From: Pareuzebyella sediminis
Lineage (GTDB): Bacteria > Bacteroidota > Bacteroidia > Flavobacteriales > Flavobacteriaceae
NCBI RefSeq assembly: GCF_008367235.1
Contig: NZ_VTZS01000004.1
Location: 248,001-312,000, forward strand
Length of the DNA: 64,000 nt
Direction: 5' to 3'
The notes under the pieces are model-generated. The model was not told the DNA's origin, made no database searches, and saw only the letters and a program-made list of their open reading frames with translations. This document shows positions 34,144 to 42,928 of the stretch, piece by piece; position 1 is the first letter of the stretch; every line of letters starts with the position of its first letter. Both the position numbers and the translations under genes were made by a program.

Positions 34144-35808
34144 ATGAAAAGAAGAATATATTATGTGTGGTTGTTGGCCTTTGGGCTACTGACCAGCGCT
34201 TGTGAGGACTACTTAGAGGAAGAACTGGTGACCGATGTTTCCGCTGCTTCTTACTACACGACGGAAGATGGACTAAACGATGCAGTTACTGCGACCTACT
34301 CTTTCTTAAAGCCCTTTTATGGGCAAGAGATGGGGGCGGCCATGACCACCTTTGGTACGGATATTTGGACCAATGGGGCTGATGGAGGTCATAAGTACTT
34401 TAACTTTTACGATACGAGTTTGAATTCTGCTTCTTCCTACATAAGGGATTCCTGGGCGACTTGGTATCAAGGTATCAACCAGGCCAATGGCGTGATTAAT
34501 CGTGCTACCGAGGTGGAAATGGATGAGGCGCAAAAGACCGTTCTTTTGGCTGAGGTACGCTTTTTAAGGGCATTGTACTATTTTAATATTGTGACCACTT
34601 ATGGAGATGCACATCTTAGCCTTGAGGAAACTACAGGTATTGAAGTGGAGGCGAATAAGACTTCCCAGGCCGAAATCTATGCGCAGGCCATCATACCTGA
34701 TTTAGAATTTGCCATAGCCAATTTGGGTGCGGAGCCATTAAACGGTGATTACGGAAGAGCTGTAAAACCAGCTGCCGAGTTTTTATTGGGTAAGGTCTTG
34801 TTAACACGCAGCTATACTGCCTTTTCCGAAGGTAGTGATGCCTCAAGGGCAGAGACTCTGTTCAGTAATGTCATCAACAATTACGGCTTTGCCTTGTTGG
34901 ACGATTTTGCAGACTTGTGGGATATAGGTAACCAAGAAAACAGTGAGATGGTTTTTGTGATTCCCAATTCGAAGGCTCAGGTCGATAGTGGTATCGATGA
35001 CTTTGGTAACCGATGGCATCTTTATTTCCTGATGGAATATGATGTGCGTCGCGGGATGACCCGGGATATTGCGAACGGAAGACCGTGGAAGAGACACCGG
35101 CCCACAGAGTTTATGTTGTCGTTATGGGACAGGGATCTTGACTCACGATATGACAAATCTTTCAAACATGTATTTTATGCGAATAAAGATGAGCCCGCTA
35201 CGGATGCTGTCGGTAGCGAGCCCGCAAGGGCAGCCTTGTCGATTGGTGATACGGCTATTTATATACCCGGGCCACAGCGAAACGATTTATGGCCACAATC
35301 GCGCCAAGATCAGGTACCTTATATCGTGATTACCGATGATGAATATTCCGAAAGGTTGTTTCCACCCATGAACAAATGGATCGACGATACAAGGCCAGAT
35401 CGTCAAAAGACACAAGGTCAGCGTGATTTTATCTTGATGCGATTGGCCGATGCCTATTTATTGCGTGCCGAGGCCCGATTGCAGCAAAACGATGCTGCCG
35501 GTGCCGCTGCTGATATCAACGTTATAAGAACCAGAGCTGCTTGGCCCGGACAGGAGGCTGCCGTACAAGTTTCTGCGGGTGAAGTTGATTTAGACTTCCT
35601 TTTGGATGAAAGAGCCCGCGAATTGGTAGGAGAAGGACATCGTTGGTGGGACTTAGCTAGAACCGGCACTTTGGTTGAGCGAGTACGTCAGTACAATCCT
35701 GAGGGTGCTCCCAATATTCAGGACTATCATGTAGTGCGACCGATTCCGCAAAACCAAATAGATAGAACCTTGGGTGGTTACCCGCAAAATCCGGGCTATC
35801 CACAATAA
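34144..35808 (+). CDS. SusD/RagB-family surface glycan-binding lipoprotein
   Basis: A 554-residue lipoprotein (from ATG 34144) that caps the SusC barrel and binds substrate at the cell surface. The start was chosen because MKRRIYYVWLLAFGLLTSAC gives a normal lipoprotein signal; an ATG at 34111 adds 11 residues and cannot be excluded. Family features include EDYLEEE after the Cys, EVRFLRALYYFNIVTTYGD (TPR region), and the C-terminal RDFILMRLADAYLLRAEARL and FLLDERARELVGEGHRWWDL. It pairs with the transporter just upstream. A strong terminator follows at 35831. Confidence 0.95.
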   Translation: MKRRIYYVWLLAFGLLTSACEDYLEEELVTDVSAASYYTTEDGLNDAVTATYSFLKPFYGQEMGAAMTTFGTDIWTNGADGGHKYFNFYDTSLNSASSYIRDSWATWYQGINQANGVINRATEVEMDEAQKTVLLAEVRFLRALYYFNIVTTYGDAHLSLEETTGIEVEANKTSQAEIYAQAIIPDLEFAIANLGAEPLNGDYGRAVKPAAEFLLGKVLLTRSYTAFSEGSDASRAETLFSNVINNYGFALLDDFADLWDIGNQENSEMVFVIPNSKAQVDSGIDDFGNRWHLYFLMEYDVRRGMTRDIANGRPWKRHRPTEFMLSLWDRDLDSRYDKSFKHVFYANKDEPATDAVGSEPARAALSIGDTAIYIPGPQRNDLWPQSRQDQVPYIVITDDEYSERLFPPMNKWIDDTRPDRQKTQGQRDFILMRLADAYLLRAEARLQQNDAAGAAADINVIRTRAAWPGQEAAVQVSAGEVDLDFLLDERARELVGEGHRWWDLARTGTLVERVRQYNPEGAPNIQDYHVVRPIPQNQIDRTLGGYPQNPGYPQ

Positions 35809-35830
35809 TTATTTGAATACCTAGCTAACA

Positions 35831-35868
35831 AAGCCGGTACTTGGGTACCGGCTTTTGTTATTTTTTTA
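35831..35868 (+). terminator. Intrinsic terminator after susD
   Basis: AAGCCGGTAC (35831-35840), loop TTGG, GTACCGGCTT (35845-35854), then T-rich sequence with seven T at about 35861. It separates susCD from the enzyme genes, so these have their own promoter or depend on read-through. Confidence 0.85.
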
Positions 35869-35974
35869 AGTCGATTAAAGATTGTAACAAAACTTGGGTT
35901 TTCTTCAAAAGCCTGATTAAAATTCATATCTTGAAAAACAATCCAAAGTAAACCTAAAAGTGATATCAAAAATT

Positions 35975-37366
35975 ATGAAATTAAACAAGTTAACGCTATG
36001 GAATGCCCTTTCAATTGGGGCTTTAGTTCTTTTTTCTGCATGTAATGAAACCCCAAAGGACAATACTCCCTGGGTCGATCTCTTCGATGGAAAAACACTG
36101 AACGGTTGGAATCAAAAAGGGGGTGATGCCAAGTATGAAGTCAGAGACGGTATGATAGTCGGCAGTACGGTACACGATACCCCTAATTCTTTTATGACGA
36201 CCGATAAGATGTATGATGATTTTATTCTCGAACTGGACTATAAGGTAGATTCTTCCATGAATTCCGGAATTCAGATACGAAGCAATAGTTTTCCCTACTA
36301 TCGCGATGGAAGAGTACACGGCTACCAAATTGAAATAGACCCTTCAGAAAGGGCATGGAGCGCCGGAATATATGATGAGGCAAGAAGAGGGTGGCTAAAT
36401 CCGATGACCGACAATCCCGAGGCACAGAAGGCCTTTAAACAAAATGATTGGAACCATTATCGAATAGAGGCTATAGGAGATACGATTCAAACATGGATCA
36501 ATGGTGTGCCCGCGGCCAACTTGGTCGATGATAAAACGTCAAGTGGTTTTATTGCATTACAGGTGCATTCGATCGGTGACGATAAGCAAGAAGGTACCGA
36601 AATTATCTGGAAAAATGTGAAAATATTAACCGATAGTCTTGAAAAGTACAATAAGCCCTCTCCTGTAAAACCTATAGTCACAAAAAATAATCTGACGACA
36701 TCTGAGCAGAAAGATGGTTGGAAGTTACTTTGGGACGGTCAGACGACCGATGGTTGGCGAGGTGCCCGTTTGGATGAATTTCCCGAGAAGGGCTGGAAGA
36801 TTGAAGATGGGGTATTGAGTGTGCTTTCTTCAGGAGGTGAAGAATCGGCCGCTGGCGGAGATATCGTGACCAAAGATTTGTATGGCAATTTTGAGTTAAA
36901 AGTCGATTTCAAACTGACCGAGGGGGCGAATAGCGGTATCAAGTATTTTGTAGATACCGATATCAACAAGGGACCGGGTTCTTCTATTGGTCTAGAATAT
37001 CAGATTTTAGATGACCAGCGTCATCCCGATGCGAAATTAGGCAATCATGAGGGTAGTCGTACCGTGGCTTCACTTTATGATTTGATCCAGGCGGACCCAG
37101 ACAAGCCGATTAACCCTATCGGAGAGTGGAATACAGCTCGAATCGTATCGGATGGAAATCATGTTGAGCATTGGCTGAACGGGGTCAAAGTATTGGAATA
37201 CGAAAGAAAGAGTGACGCCTATAAAAAACTGGTGTCTGAGAGCAAATACAAGAAATGGCCTAATTTCGGGGAATCGGACAAGGGGCATATTCTATTGCAA
37301 GATCATGGAGATTTAGTTTCATTTCGAAACATTAAGATCCGTGAAATTAATGAAGAAAATAAGTAA
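35975..37366 (+). CDS. Lipoprotein with two DUF1080 (3-keto-disaccharide hydrolase) domains
   Basis: A 463-residue lipoprotein (signal ending [10 protein letters not shown]) with two tandem DUF1080 domains, about 22-210 and 235-460. Each starts with the same kind of motif: [19 protein letters not shown] and [20 protein letters not shown]; each has N-S-G-I near the middle ([10 protein letters not shown] and [10 protein letters not shown]) and a late WNHYRIEA / [10 protein letters not shown] plus [13 protein letters not shown]1080 proteins have a jellyroll fold and include 3-keto-glycoside hydrolases or lyases. The start at 35975 is preferred to 35960, as it gives a normal signal. It overlaps the next gene by 17 nt. 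Confidence 0.92.
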   Translation: MKLNKLTLWNALSIGALVLFSACNETPKDNTPWVDLFDGKTLNGWNQKGGDAKYEVRDGMIVGSTVHDTPNSFMTTDKMYDDFILELDYKVDSSMNSGIQIRSNSFPYYRDGRVHGYQIEIDPSERAWSAGIYDEARRGWLNPMTDNPEAQKAFKQNDWNHYRIEAIGDTIQTWINGVPAANLVDDKTSSGFIALQVHSIGDDKQEGTEIIWKNVKILTDSLEKYNKPSPVKPIVTKNNLTTSEQKDGWKLLWDGQTTDGWRGARLDEFPEKGWKIEDGVLSVLSSGGEESAAGGDIVTKDLYGNFELKVDFKLTEGANSGIKYFVDTDINKGPGSSIGLEYQILDDQRHPDAKLGNHEGSRTVASLYDLIQADPDKPINPIGEWNTARIVSDGNHVEHWLNGVKVLEYERKSDAYKKLVSESKYKKWPNFGESDKGHILLQDHGDLVSFRNIKIREINEENK

Positions 37367-38228
37367 AGCGGTGGAATTGAACCAAAGAAGAAATTTCATC
37401 AAAAGGGGGCTGTCGGCATGTCTTGGTTTGACAGCTGTCTCCGTACCTGGCTCACTTTTCGCTTCCGAGATGGGTAAGGAGCAAATGCCCTATGTCAAAA
37501 CCAGCGTAAAACTTGGTGTGGCTTCTTATACCCTCCGAAAATTTTCGCTCTCCGAGGCGCTTGATATGACCCTAAGATGCGGTTTGGAACGAATCACCCT
37601 AAAAAGTATGCATCTTCCTTTGGATGCTAATTCGGAAACTATAGAAATGGCCGTTGCCCAATGTAATGAGAAAGGAGTTGATTTATATGGTGCAGGCGTT
37701 ATCTATATGAAAACTGAAGCTGAAGTCGATCAGGCCTTTGAATATGCAAAGACGGCAGCATTGGATATGATTATAGGAGTTCCGGAGCATCAATTACTCG
37801 ATTATGTAGAGAATAAGGTCAAGGCCTATAATATTAAATTGGCGATTCACAACCATGGCCCAGGGGATGATCTGTATCCGAGTGCGGAAAGTGCCTATGC
37901 AAAAATTAGAAATAGGGATAAACGTATGGGGCTTTGTCTTGATATCGGCCATACGCAGCGCATCAAAAGAGATCCGGTGCAGGATCTTACTAAATATTTC
38001 GATCGTGTTTATGACATTCACTTGAAAGATGTAACTGCTTCCGAGGCCGATGGTGAGACCTGTATTATAGGCCGGGGCGTTATAGATTTTCCCGCATTTT
38101 TGAAAACGGTATCAAAATTGCAATATCAAGGTACGTTGGCTTTGGAATACGAAGCCGAAGAGAACGACCCCCTTCCTGGAATGATGGAATCTATTGGATA
38201 TGTAAAAGGTATTTTAGCAACAGTATAA
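37350..38228 (+). CDS. Sugar phosphate isomerase/epimerase-like TIM barrel, exported
   Basis: A 292-residue protein of the xylose-isomerase-like TIM-barrel family. A twin-arginine-type leader is seen ([20 protein letters not shown]), so it probably works in the periplasm. Barrel motifs include [26 protein letters not shown] (metal-binding His/Glu region), [20 protein letters not shown] and [13 protein letters not shown]; the His, Asp and Glu residues fit the usual divalent metal site. Related proteins act as epimerases, isomerases or 3-keto-sugar lyases/hydratases. The start at 37350 is preferred, though 37341 is possible. It lies between the DUF1080 and Gfo/Idh genes, clearly co-transcribed. 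Confidence 0.9.
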   Translation: MKKISKAVELNQRRNFIKRGLSACLGLTAVSVPGSLFASEMGKEQMPYVKTSVKLGVASYTLRKFSLSEALDMTLRCGLERITLKSMHLPLDANSETIEMAVAQCNEKGVDLYGAGVIYMKTEAEVDQAFEYAKTAALDMIIGVPEHQLLDYVENKVKAYNIKLAIHNHGPGDDLYPSAESAYAKIRNRDKRMGLCLDIGHTQRIKRDPVQDLTKYFDRVYDIHLKDVTASEADGETCIIGRGVIDFPAFLKTVSKLQYQGTLALEYEAEENDPLPGMMESIGYVKGILATV

Positions 38229-38238
38229 ATAAATCATT

Positions 38239-39585
38239 ATGAGTTCGAACAGAAGACATTTTATAAAAAAAGCATCGGCTGGTGCAGCAGGTATCGCTTT
38301 CAGTGGCAGTATCAATGCCATGACCGCGTCCGGTTATTCCCGTATACTTGGGGCCAATGATCAAATTAATTGTGCGGTCATTGGGGTGCGCAGTAGGGCA
38401 AAGGCCCATTTCAAGGCAATCCACCAAGATACGAACGCGAAAATCTTGTACAGTTGCGATGTAGATGACAAGATTATTGAAGAACACAATGCATGGTGCC
38501 AAGAAAATATTGGGTATGTCCCCAAAGTAGAAAAAGACTTTCGAAAGGTACTCGAAGATAAAAAGGTAGATGCTATTTTTATTGCCACCCCGGAACATTG
38601 GCACGCGCCGATGGCCATTATGGGGTTGCAAGCGGGTAAACACGTCTATGTTGAAAAACCATGTAGCCATAACCCCCATGAGAACCAATTGTTGGTCGAA
38701 GCACAGAAAAAGTACGGTAAAAAAGTGCAGATGGGTAACCAACAGCGTTCGGCAAATACTTCGATTTTGGCCGTTAAGGAAATTGGTGAAGGGATTATTG
38801 GAGACGTATATAAAGGCGAAGCCTACTATTCAAACAATCGGGGTTCGATAGGTACAGGAAAGAAGATTCCGGTACCCGCCGGCTTGGATTGGGAAATGTG
38901 GCAAGGTCCTGCGATTCGGGAAGATTATCGTGACAATATTCACCCTTACAATTGGCACTGGTTCAAAAATTGGGGAACTGGTGAAATCCATAATAACGGG
39001 ACCCACGAAATTGATATTTGTAGGTGGGCATTGGGAGTAGATTTACCCGATAGCGTAACTTCTTTTGGAGGGAAGTATACCTATGAAGATGACTGGGAGT
39101 TTGTCGATAACCAACAGGTGACCTATAAGTTTGGCGATGATAAGTTTATCACATGGACTGGGCATAGCCGTGGTTTGATACAACCTGATCAACCAGGAAG
39201 GGGAACCACGATTTATGGAAGCAAAGGTGCTATTACGTTGAGCCGTGGGGGTTACAAGCTCTACGGTCTAGACGGAAAACTTATCAAGGAGGAGAAGGAG
39301 AAAGGAAGCCAAAGTGCAGGCACCAATACGCGCGGCGAGGGCGGTCTCGATGTAAACCATATCAGTAATTTTTTCGAGGCCATACGGCAAGATAAATCCC
39401 TACATTCCGATATCAAAGATGCGAGTACGACTACTATGCTTTGTCATTTGGGCAACATGGCCCAAGATGCAGGAGAGACTTTGATGGTCGATAAATCTAC
39501 CGGTAAGGTCTTAAATAACGACAAGGTCATGCAAGATTGGTGGAAAAGGGAATATGCTGAAGGCTGGGAACCCAAGCTTTCTTAG
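38239..39585 (+). CDS. Gfo/Idh/MocA-family oxidoreductase, exported
   Basis: A 448-residue NAD(P)-dependent sugar oxidoreductase. The N-terminal twin-arginine leader (SSNRRHFIKKASAGAAGIAF) points to export with bound cofactor. The Rossmann domain follows (INCAVIGVRSRAKAHFKAI), then FIATPEHWHAPMAIMGLQAG and the family's EKP motif (HVYVEKPCSHN). The C-terminal domain has NWHWFKNWGTGEIHNNGTHEIDICRWAL, with the catalytic His candidates. Tat-exported members include glycosidases and 3-position sugar dehydrogenases. With DUF1080 and the isomerase-like protein it suggests oxidation at C3 followed by glycosidic cleavage; this is inferred from context. Confidence 0.93.
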   Translation: MSSNRRHFIKKASAGAAGIAFSGSINAMTASGYSRILGANDQINCAVIGVRSRAKAHFKAIHQDTNAKILYSCDVDDKIIEEHNAWCQENIGYVPKVEKDFRKVLEDKKVDAIFIATPEHWHAPMAIMGLQAGKHVYVEKPCSHNPHENQLLVEAQKKYGKKVQMGNQQRSANTSILAVKEIGEGIIGDVYKGEAYYSNNRGSIGTGKKIPVPAGLDWEMWQGPAIREDYRDNIHPYNWHWFKNWGTGEIHNNGTHEIDICRWALGVDLPDSVTSFGGKYTYEDDWEFVDNQQVTYKFGDDKFITWTGHSRGLIQPDQPGRGTTIYGSKGAITLSRGGYKLYGLDGKLIKEEKEKGSQSAGTNTRGEGGLDVNHISNFFEAIRQDKSLHSDIKDASTTTMLCHLGNMAQDAGETLMVDKSTGKVLNNDKVMQDWWKREYAEGWEPKLS

Positions 39586-39602
39586 AGCAACAAGTTTCAG
39601 AG

Positions 39603-39640
39603 GAAAAAAAAGACCCGATTATCGGGTCTTTTTTGTTTTT
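39603..39640. terminator. Bidirectional intrinsic terminator
   Basis: AGACCCGA-TTA-TCGGGTCT (39611-39629), with an A-run before and a T-run after, so it can stop transcripts from both sides: the carbohydrate operon (+) and the small membrane protein / MFS unit (-). Confidence 0.88.
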
Positions 39641-39697
39641 TACTTCCAAGGAATTTAGCTGAGCTAAAAAATGCCTCAGTTCGTTCAGCGAATATGA

Positions 39698-39826
39698 TTA
39701 TAGTATTCCAATCAAATCTAGAATGAAAGCAATGGGTATGGCAATTAAAATCAGTACCAGACAAGCTATCATTATTCGAAGAAATCCATTTAGAATCTTT
39801 ACGCCAGAGCTAACCTCTCTTTCCAT
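39698..39826 (-). CDS. Predicted 42-residue single-helix membrane protein
   Basis: An open frame from ATG at 39826 to TAA at 39698, giving MEREVSSGVKILNGFLRIMI and then a strongly hydrophobic stretch (ACLVLILIAIPIAFILDLIG). The charged N terminus followed by one clean transmembrane helix looks like a small membrane protein rather than random sequence. It has no known domain and is below the size most gene finders report. It lies 133 bp after the MFS transporter gene on the same strand and ends before the bidirectional terminator. Confidence 0.45.
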   Translation of the reverse strand: MEREVSSGVKILNGFLRIMIACLVLILIAIPIAFILDLIGIL

Positions 39827-39959
39827 TATATTAAGGTTTTCTTAAAGTTAAGCAATAATAATTAATGAATTCTCGTTTTGACACATTTTTTCGATTAAAA
39901 TACTCATTCTAAGTATATTCCATAGATGAATGGCCGCTAAATTCGACAAGATGTAAAGT

Positions 39960-41291
39960 CTAAGGAGTTTTACGATTCATGCTCAACGTGTTGCTCAGCT
40001 CTTCCAAAGTTACTCCTTTAGTCTCCGGCATAAGGAACCGTACAAACAAGAGTTGTAAGAACATCATAAAGGCAAAGAAGGCGAACACGGGCCCTGGCCC
40101 GATTTCAGTAAAAAGGAAGGGAACCAAAGAAGGTATTATCGCCGCCAGAACCCAATGGGTCGAACTGCCAAAAGATTGACCTGAGCCTCTGAGGTGATTA
40201 GGGAATACCTCCGAAATAAAGACCCATATCACCGCACCTTGGCCAATGGCATGTGAGGCAATAAAAAGGAAAAGGAAAATAGGAACAGCCATGCCCTCCC
40301 ATTTAAGTATAAACGCCGCTGCGACCAAAGAAAGTGAAATAATATATCCAATAGACCCGATATACATTAACTGTCTGCGGCCCAAACGGTCGATAAGAAA
40401 AATCCCGACCAAGGTGAAAATCAAATTGGTCACCCCAATTCCGATGCTGCTCAAAAGTGCGGTACTCTCTCCGAGTCCTGCGGCCTCAAAAATTCGTGGG
40501 GCATAGTACAGAAAGGCATTAATTCCCGAAAACTGGTTAAAGAAAGCTATAAGAAAAGCCAACATCAAGGGGAACCTGTATTTTTTCATGAAAATAGTTT
40601 CGGAGATTCCTCTTTCATTGGCCCCGGCATTCATGTCAGCTTCAAGTTGGTCAATACTCAATTCCGGATTTATCGAGCCAAGAATTTGTTCCGCCTCCTT
40701 CTTTCTGCCTTTCGTCAATAGCCATCTCGGGCTTTTAGGTACGGTAATGACAAAGAGGGTATAGATGATGGCCGGAAACGCTTCGACACCTACCATCCAG
40801 CGCCAATCGTTATCGCCTACATTACTCAAGGCAGCATTGGAAACGAAGGCTAGGAGTATCCCGAAAACCAGCATGAACTGATAAAGACCGACCAATCGAC
40901 CTCGGTCTTTTGCCGGTGCTATCTCAGAAATATAAGCGGGTGCGGCAACCGTGGAAGCACCCACACCAAGACCACCAATGAAGCGTGCTACGGCAAAGGT
41001 AATGGGATCATTGGCGAAGGCGGAACCTATAGCCGAAACCGAATAAAGCACCCCGATCCAAATCAAGGTGTTTTTTCTTCCTATTTTGTTCGTAGGAATT
41101 CCTCCGAAAATGGCACCAACGACCGTACCCCAAAGCGCCATACCGATAACTACCGATCCGTGAAAGGCATCCGAAGAATTCCATAAGAGTTGTAGCTTCT
41201 TTTCGGCTCCCGAAATTACTACGGTATCAAAGCCAAATAGAAATCCGGCAAGGGCTGCTATCAAAGAGATTCGTAAGACTTTTGAATTCAT
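39960..41291 (-). CDS. Sugar porter, major facilitator superfamily (XylE/GLUT type)
   Basis: A 443-residue inner-membrane sugar/H+ symporter with 12 helices. It has the sugar-porter motifs: AGFLFGFDTVVISG at TM1, NKIGRKNTL (loop 2-3), ARFIGGLGVGASTVAAPAYISEIAPAKDRGRL (TM4-5, split here only by description), QFSGINAFLYYAPRIF (TM7), DRLGRRQLM (loop 8-9) and PETKGVTLEEL at the C terminus. It probably takes up the monosaccharide released by the locus at 30959-39585, which converges on it from the other side of a shared terminator; the exact sugar is unknown. Confidence 0.94.
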   Translation of the reverse strand: MNSKVLRISLIAALAGFLFGFDTVVISGAEKKLQLLWNSSDAFHGSVVIGMALWGTVVGAIFGGIPTNKIGRKNTLIWIGVLYSVSAIGSAFANDPITFAVARFIGGLGVGASTVAAPAYISEIAPAKDRGRLVGLYQFMLVFGILLAFVSNAALSNVGDNDWRWMVGVEAFPAIIYTLFVITVPKSPRWLLTKGRKKEAEQILGSINPELSIDQLEADMNAGANERGISETIFMKKYRFPLMLAFLIAFFNQFSGINAFLYYAPRIFEAAGLGESTALLSSIGIGVTNLIFTLVGIFLIDRLGRRQLMYIGSIGYIISLSLVAAAFILKWEGMAVPIFLFLFIASHAIGQGAVIWVFISEVFPNHLRGSGQSFGSSTHWVLAAIIPSLVPFLFTEIGPGPVFAFFAFMMFLQLLFVRFLMPETKGVTLEELSNTLSMNRKTP

Positions 41292-41349
41292 GGTCGGTTG
41301 AGGTTTTTTGTAAAACTAGCAAAAAAACCGACATCACTTTGCAATATTG

Positions 41350-41574
41350 TTAGTACAAGGCTATTTTGGGCCTTAAACTGTCACCGCTTTTCGTTTCCTT
41401 CTTCTTTTTTAGTTTTTTTAAGGAGTCTAGCGGCGAGTCTTGCTCTTGACGCCATTTGATTTCCTCGTCTTTAAAGGTGGGATTTTTAGGATGGGAGCTG
41501 TTCTTGTCCTCGGTAGTCTCATTACATGCCAAGGCCATGAACAGTGAGCAAATAAGGACGAGATATTTTGACAT
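41350..41574 (-). CDS. Small Lys-rich lipoprotein, unknown
   Basis: A 74-residue predicted lipoprotein: the signal MSKYLVLICSLFMALAC ends in a good lipobox with Cys17, followed by a charged, probably disordered tail (DSLKKLKKKKETKSGDSL). There is no domain and no clue to function beyond its probable membrane anchoring. It lies 23 bp after the waaA gene in the same direction, so it may be co-transcribed with it. Confidence 0.62.
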   Translation of the reverse strand: MSKYLVLICSLFMALACNETTEDKNSSHPKNPTFKDEEIKWRQEQDSPLDSLKKLKKKKETKSGDSLRPKIALY

Positions 41575-41597
41575 AAATTTCCGATCGCTAAGGAATA

Positions 41598-42833
41598 TCA
41601 GAAATATGTACGTATGTAATTCATGATTTGGACGCTAGCTCCCTTGTTCCTTGCGATATATTGGGAGTTTATTCTTCCCATTTTTTTGCGAAGCTCAGGG
41701 TCTTCTACTAGTTTCTTCATAAGCTCACTAAATCCCCAGGCATCCGAAATGGATACTATTCCTTTTTGTGCTACCAATTCTTCCGCTTCCTTGAAACCCT
41801 TGTAGTTCGGACCGATAATTACCGGAACACCAAAAACAGCCGGTTCTAGGGTATTGTGAAGTCCTGTTTTGAAGCCTCCGCCGACATATGCGATATCGGC
41901 GTAGCTATAAATTTTGGTGAGCAGGCCGATGGTATCTACGATAAGTACTTCGCAATCGCCCACATTTACATCGGCAAAGTTGGAGAATAGCGCTTTCTTT
42001 TTTGTTATGGAGCCGGCAAGGCCAAGTATCTGCTCTTTTTTAATATTGTGCGGCGCAAGTACATATTTGATCCCTTTTGGAGAACTATTGATATAATCGA
42101 TCAATAAGGCCTCGTCTTGGGGCCATGTGCTTCCGGCAACAAAACAAGTTTTATTTTTTTTGAAGGTTTCCATGAAATCCAAGGCATTGTCACGGTCCAA
42201 TATTTCGGACACCCTGTCAAGCCGTGTATCTCCGCAAACGGATACCTCCTTTATTTGAATGGTTGCTAAAAGTTGCTTTGAGGCTTCGTCCTGCACAAAA
42301 TAATGGTCGAATTGCCGAAGGGCTTGCCTTAAAAAATGACCATACCATTTAAAATATATTTGATCTTTTTTAAAAATGGCGGAAACCAATAAGGTGGGGA
42401 TATGTCTGTTCCTAAGAGCCTTCATATAATTAGGCCAGATCTCGTATTTCACGAAAATAGCCACTTTCGGTTGTACGATATCAAGAAACAGTGCCACGTT
42501 TTTTTTACTATCGATAGGTAAATAGGCGACCGCATCCGCAGAGGTAGTATCTTTTTTGATCTCATACCCCGATGGAGAAAAAAAGGTGACGACTATCTTG
42601 TAGGAGGGGTATGTCGACCGGAGTTTTTCAATGATGGGAAGCCCTTGTTCGAATTCTCCCAATGAAGCCACATGCACCCAAAAGGTGCTATCGTCTTTTG
42701 AAAGACGATTTCTTAAAATAGTAAAGGACTGTTTTCTTCCCTTGACAAATAGTTTGATTTTTGAATTGAAAATGGCGATAATCTGAAGGAAGAACCAAGA
42801 AACCTTGGTCACTAGGTTGTAAATGACGCCCAC
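41598..42833 (-). CDS. waaA: 3-deoxy-D-manno-octulosonic acid (Kdo) transferase
   Basis: A 411-residue glycosyltransferase (GT30) that attaches Kdo from CMP-Kdo to lipid A precursor on the cytoplasmic face of the inner membrane. Motifs: the N-terminal membrane-associated helix, WVHVASLGEFEQGLPIIEKL with the conserved active-site Glu (about 53-72), VTFFSPSGYE, AIFVKYEIWPNYMKAL, FVAGSTWPQDE, and YVGGGFKTGLHNTLEPAVFG in the nucleotide-binding half. Length is normal. It is divergent from the aminotransferase at 42929, sharing a 95-bp intergenic region. Confidence 0.93.
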   Translation of the reverse strand: MGVIYNLVTKVSWFFLQIIAIFNSKIKLFVKGRKQSFTILRNRLSKDDSTFWVHVASLGEFEQGLPIIEKLRSTYPSYKIVVTFFSPSGYEIKKDTTSADAVAYLPIDSKKNVALFLDIVQPKVAIFVKYEIWPNYMKALRNRHIPTLLVSAIFKKDQIYFKWYGHFLRQALRQFDHYFVQDEASKQLLATIQIKEVSVCGDTRLDRVSEILDRDNALDFMETFKKNKTCFVAGSTWPQDEALLIDYINSSPKGIKYVLAPHNIKKEQILGLAGSITKKKALFSNFADVNVGDCEVLIVDTIGLLTKIYSYADIAYVGGGFKTGLHNTLEPAVFGVPVIIGPNYKGFKEAEELVAQKGIVSISDAWGFSELMKKLVEDPELRKKMGRINSQYIARNKGASVQIMNYIRTYF

Positions 42834-42894
42834 AGGTACATAAATTTTGAGCTAAATTAAGCTTCTTTACAGAAAATCATAGCTGTTGGTTTCG

Positions 42895-42902
42895 TATTTT
42901 TG
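42895..42902 (+). promoter_or_regulatory. TATTTTTG -7 element before DegT-type gene
   Basis: Perfect TAnnTTTG match, 26 nt before the ATG at 42929. No well-placed TTTG is seen upstream. It lies in the divergent region shared with waaA. Confidence 0.45.
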
Positions 42903-42928
42903 CGTAGACTCAAAAATATTCATGTCAA

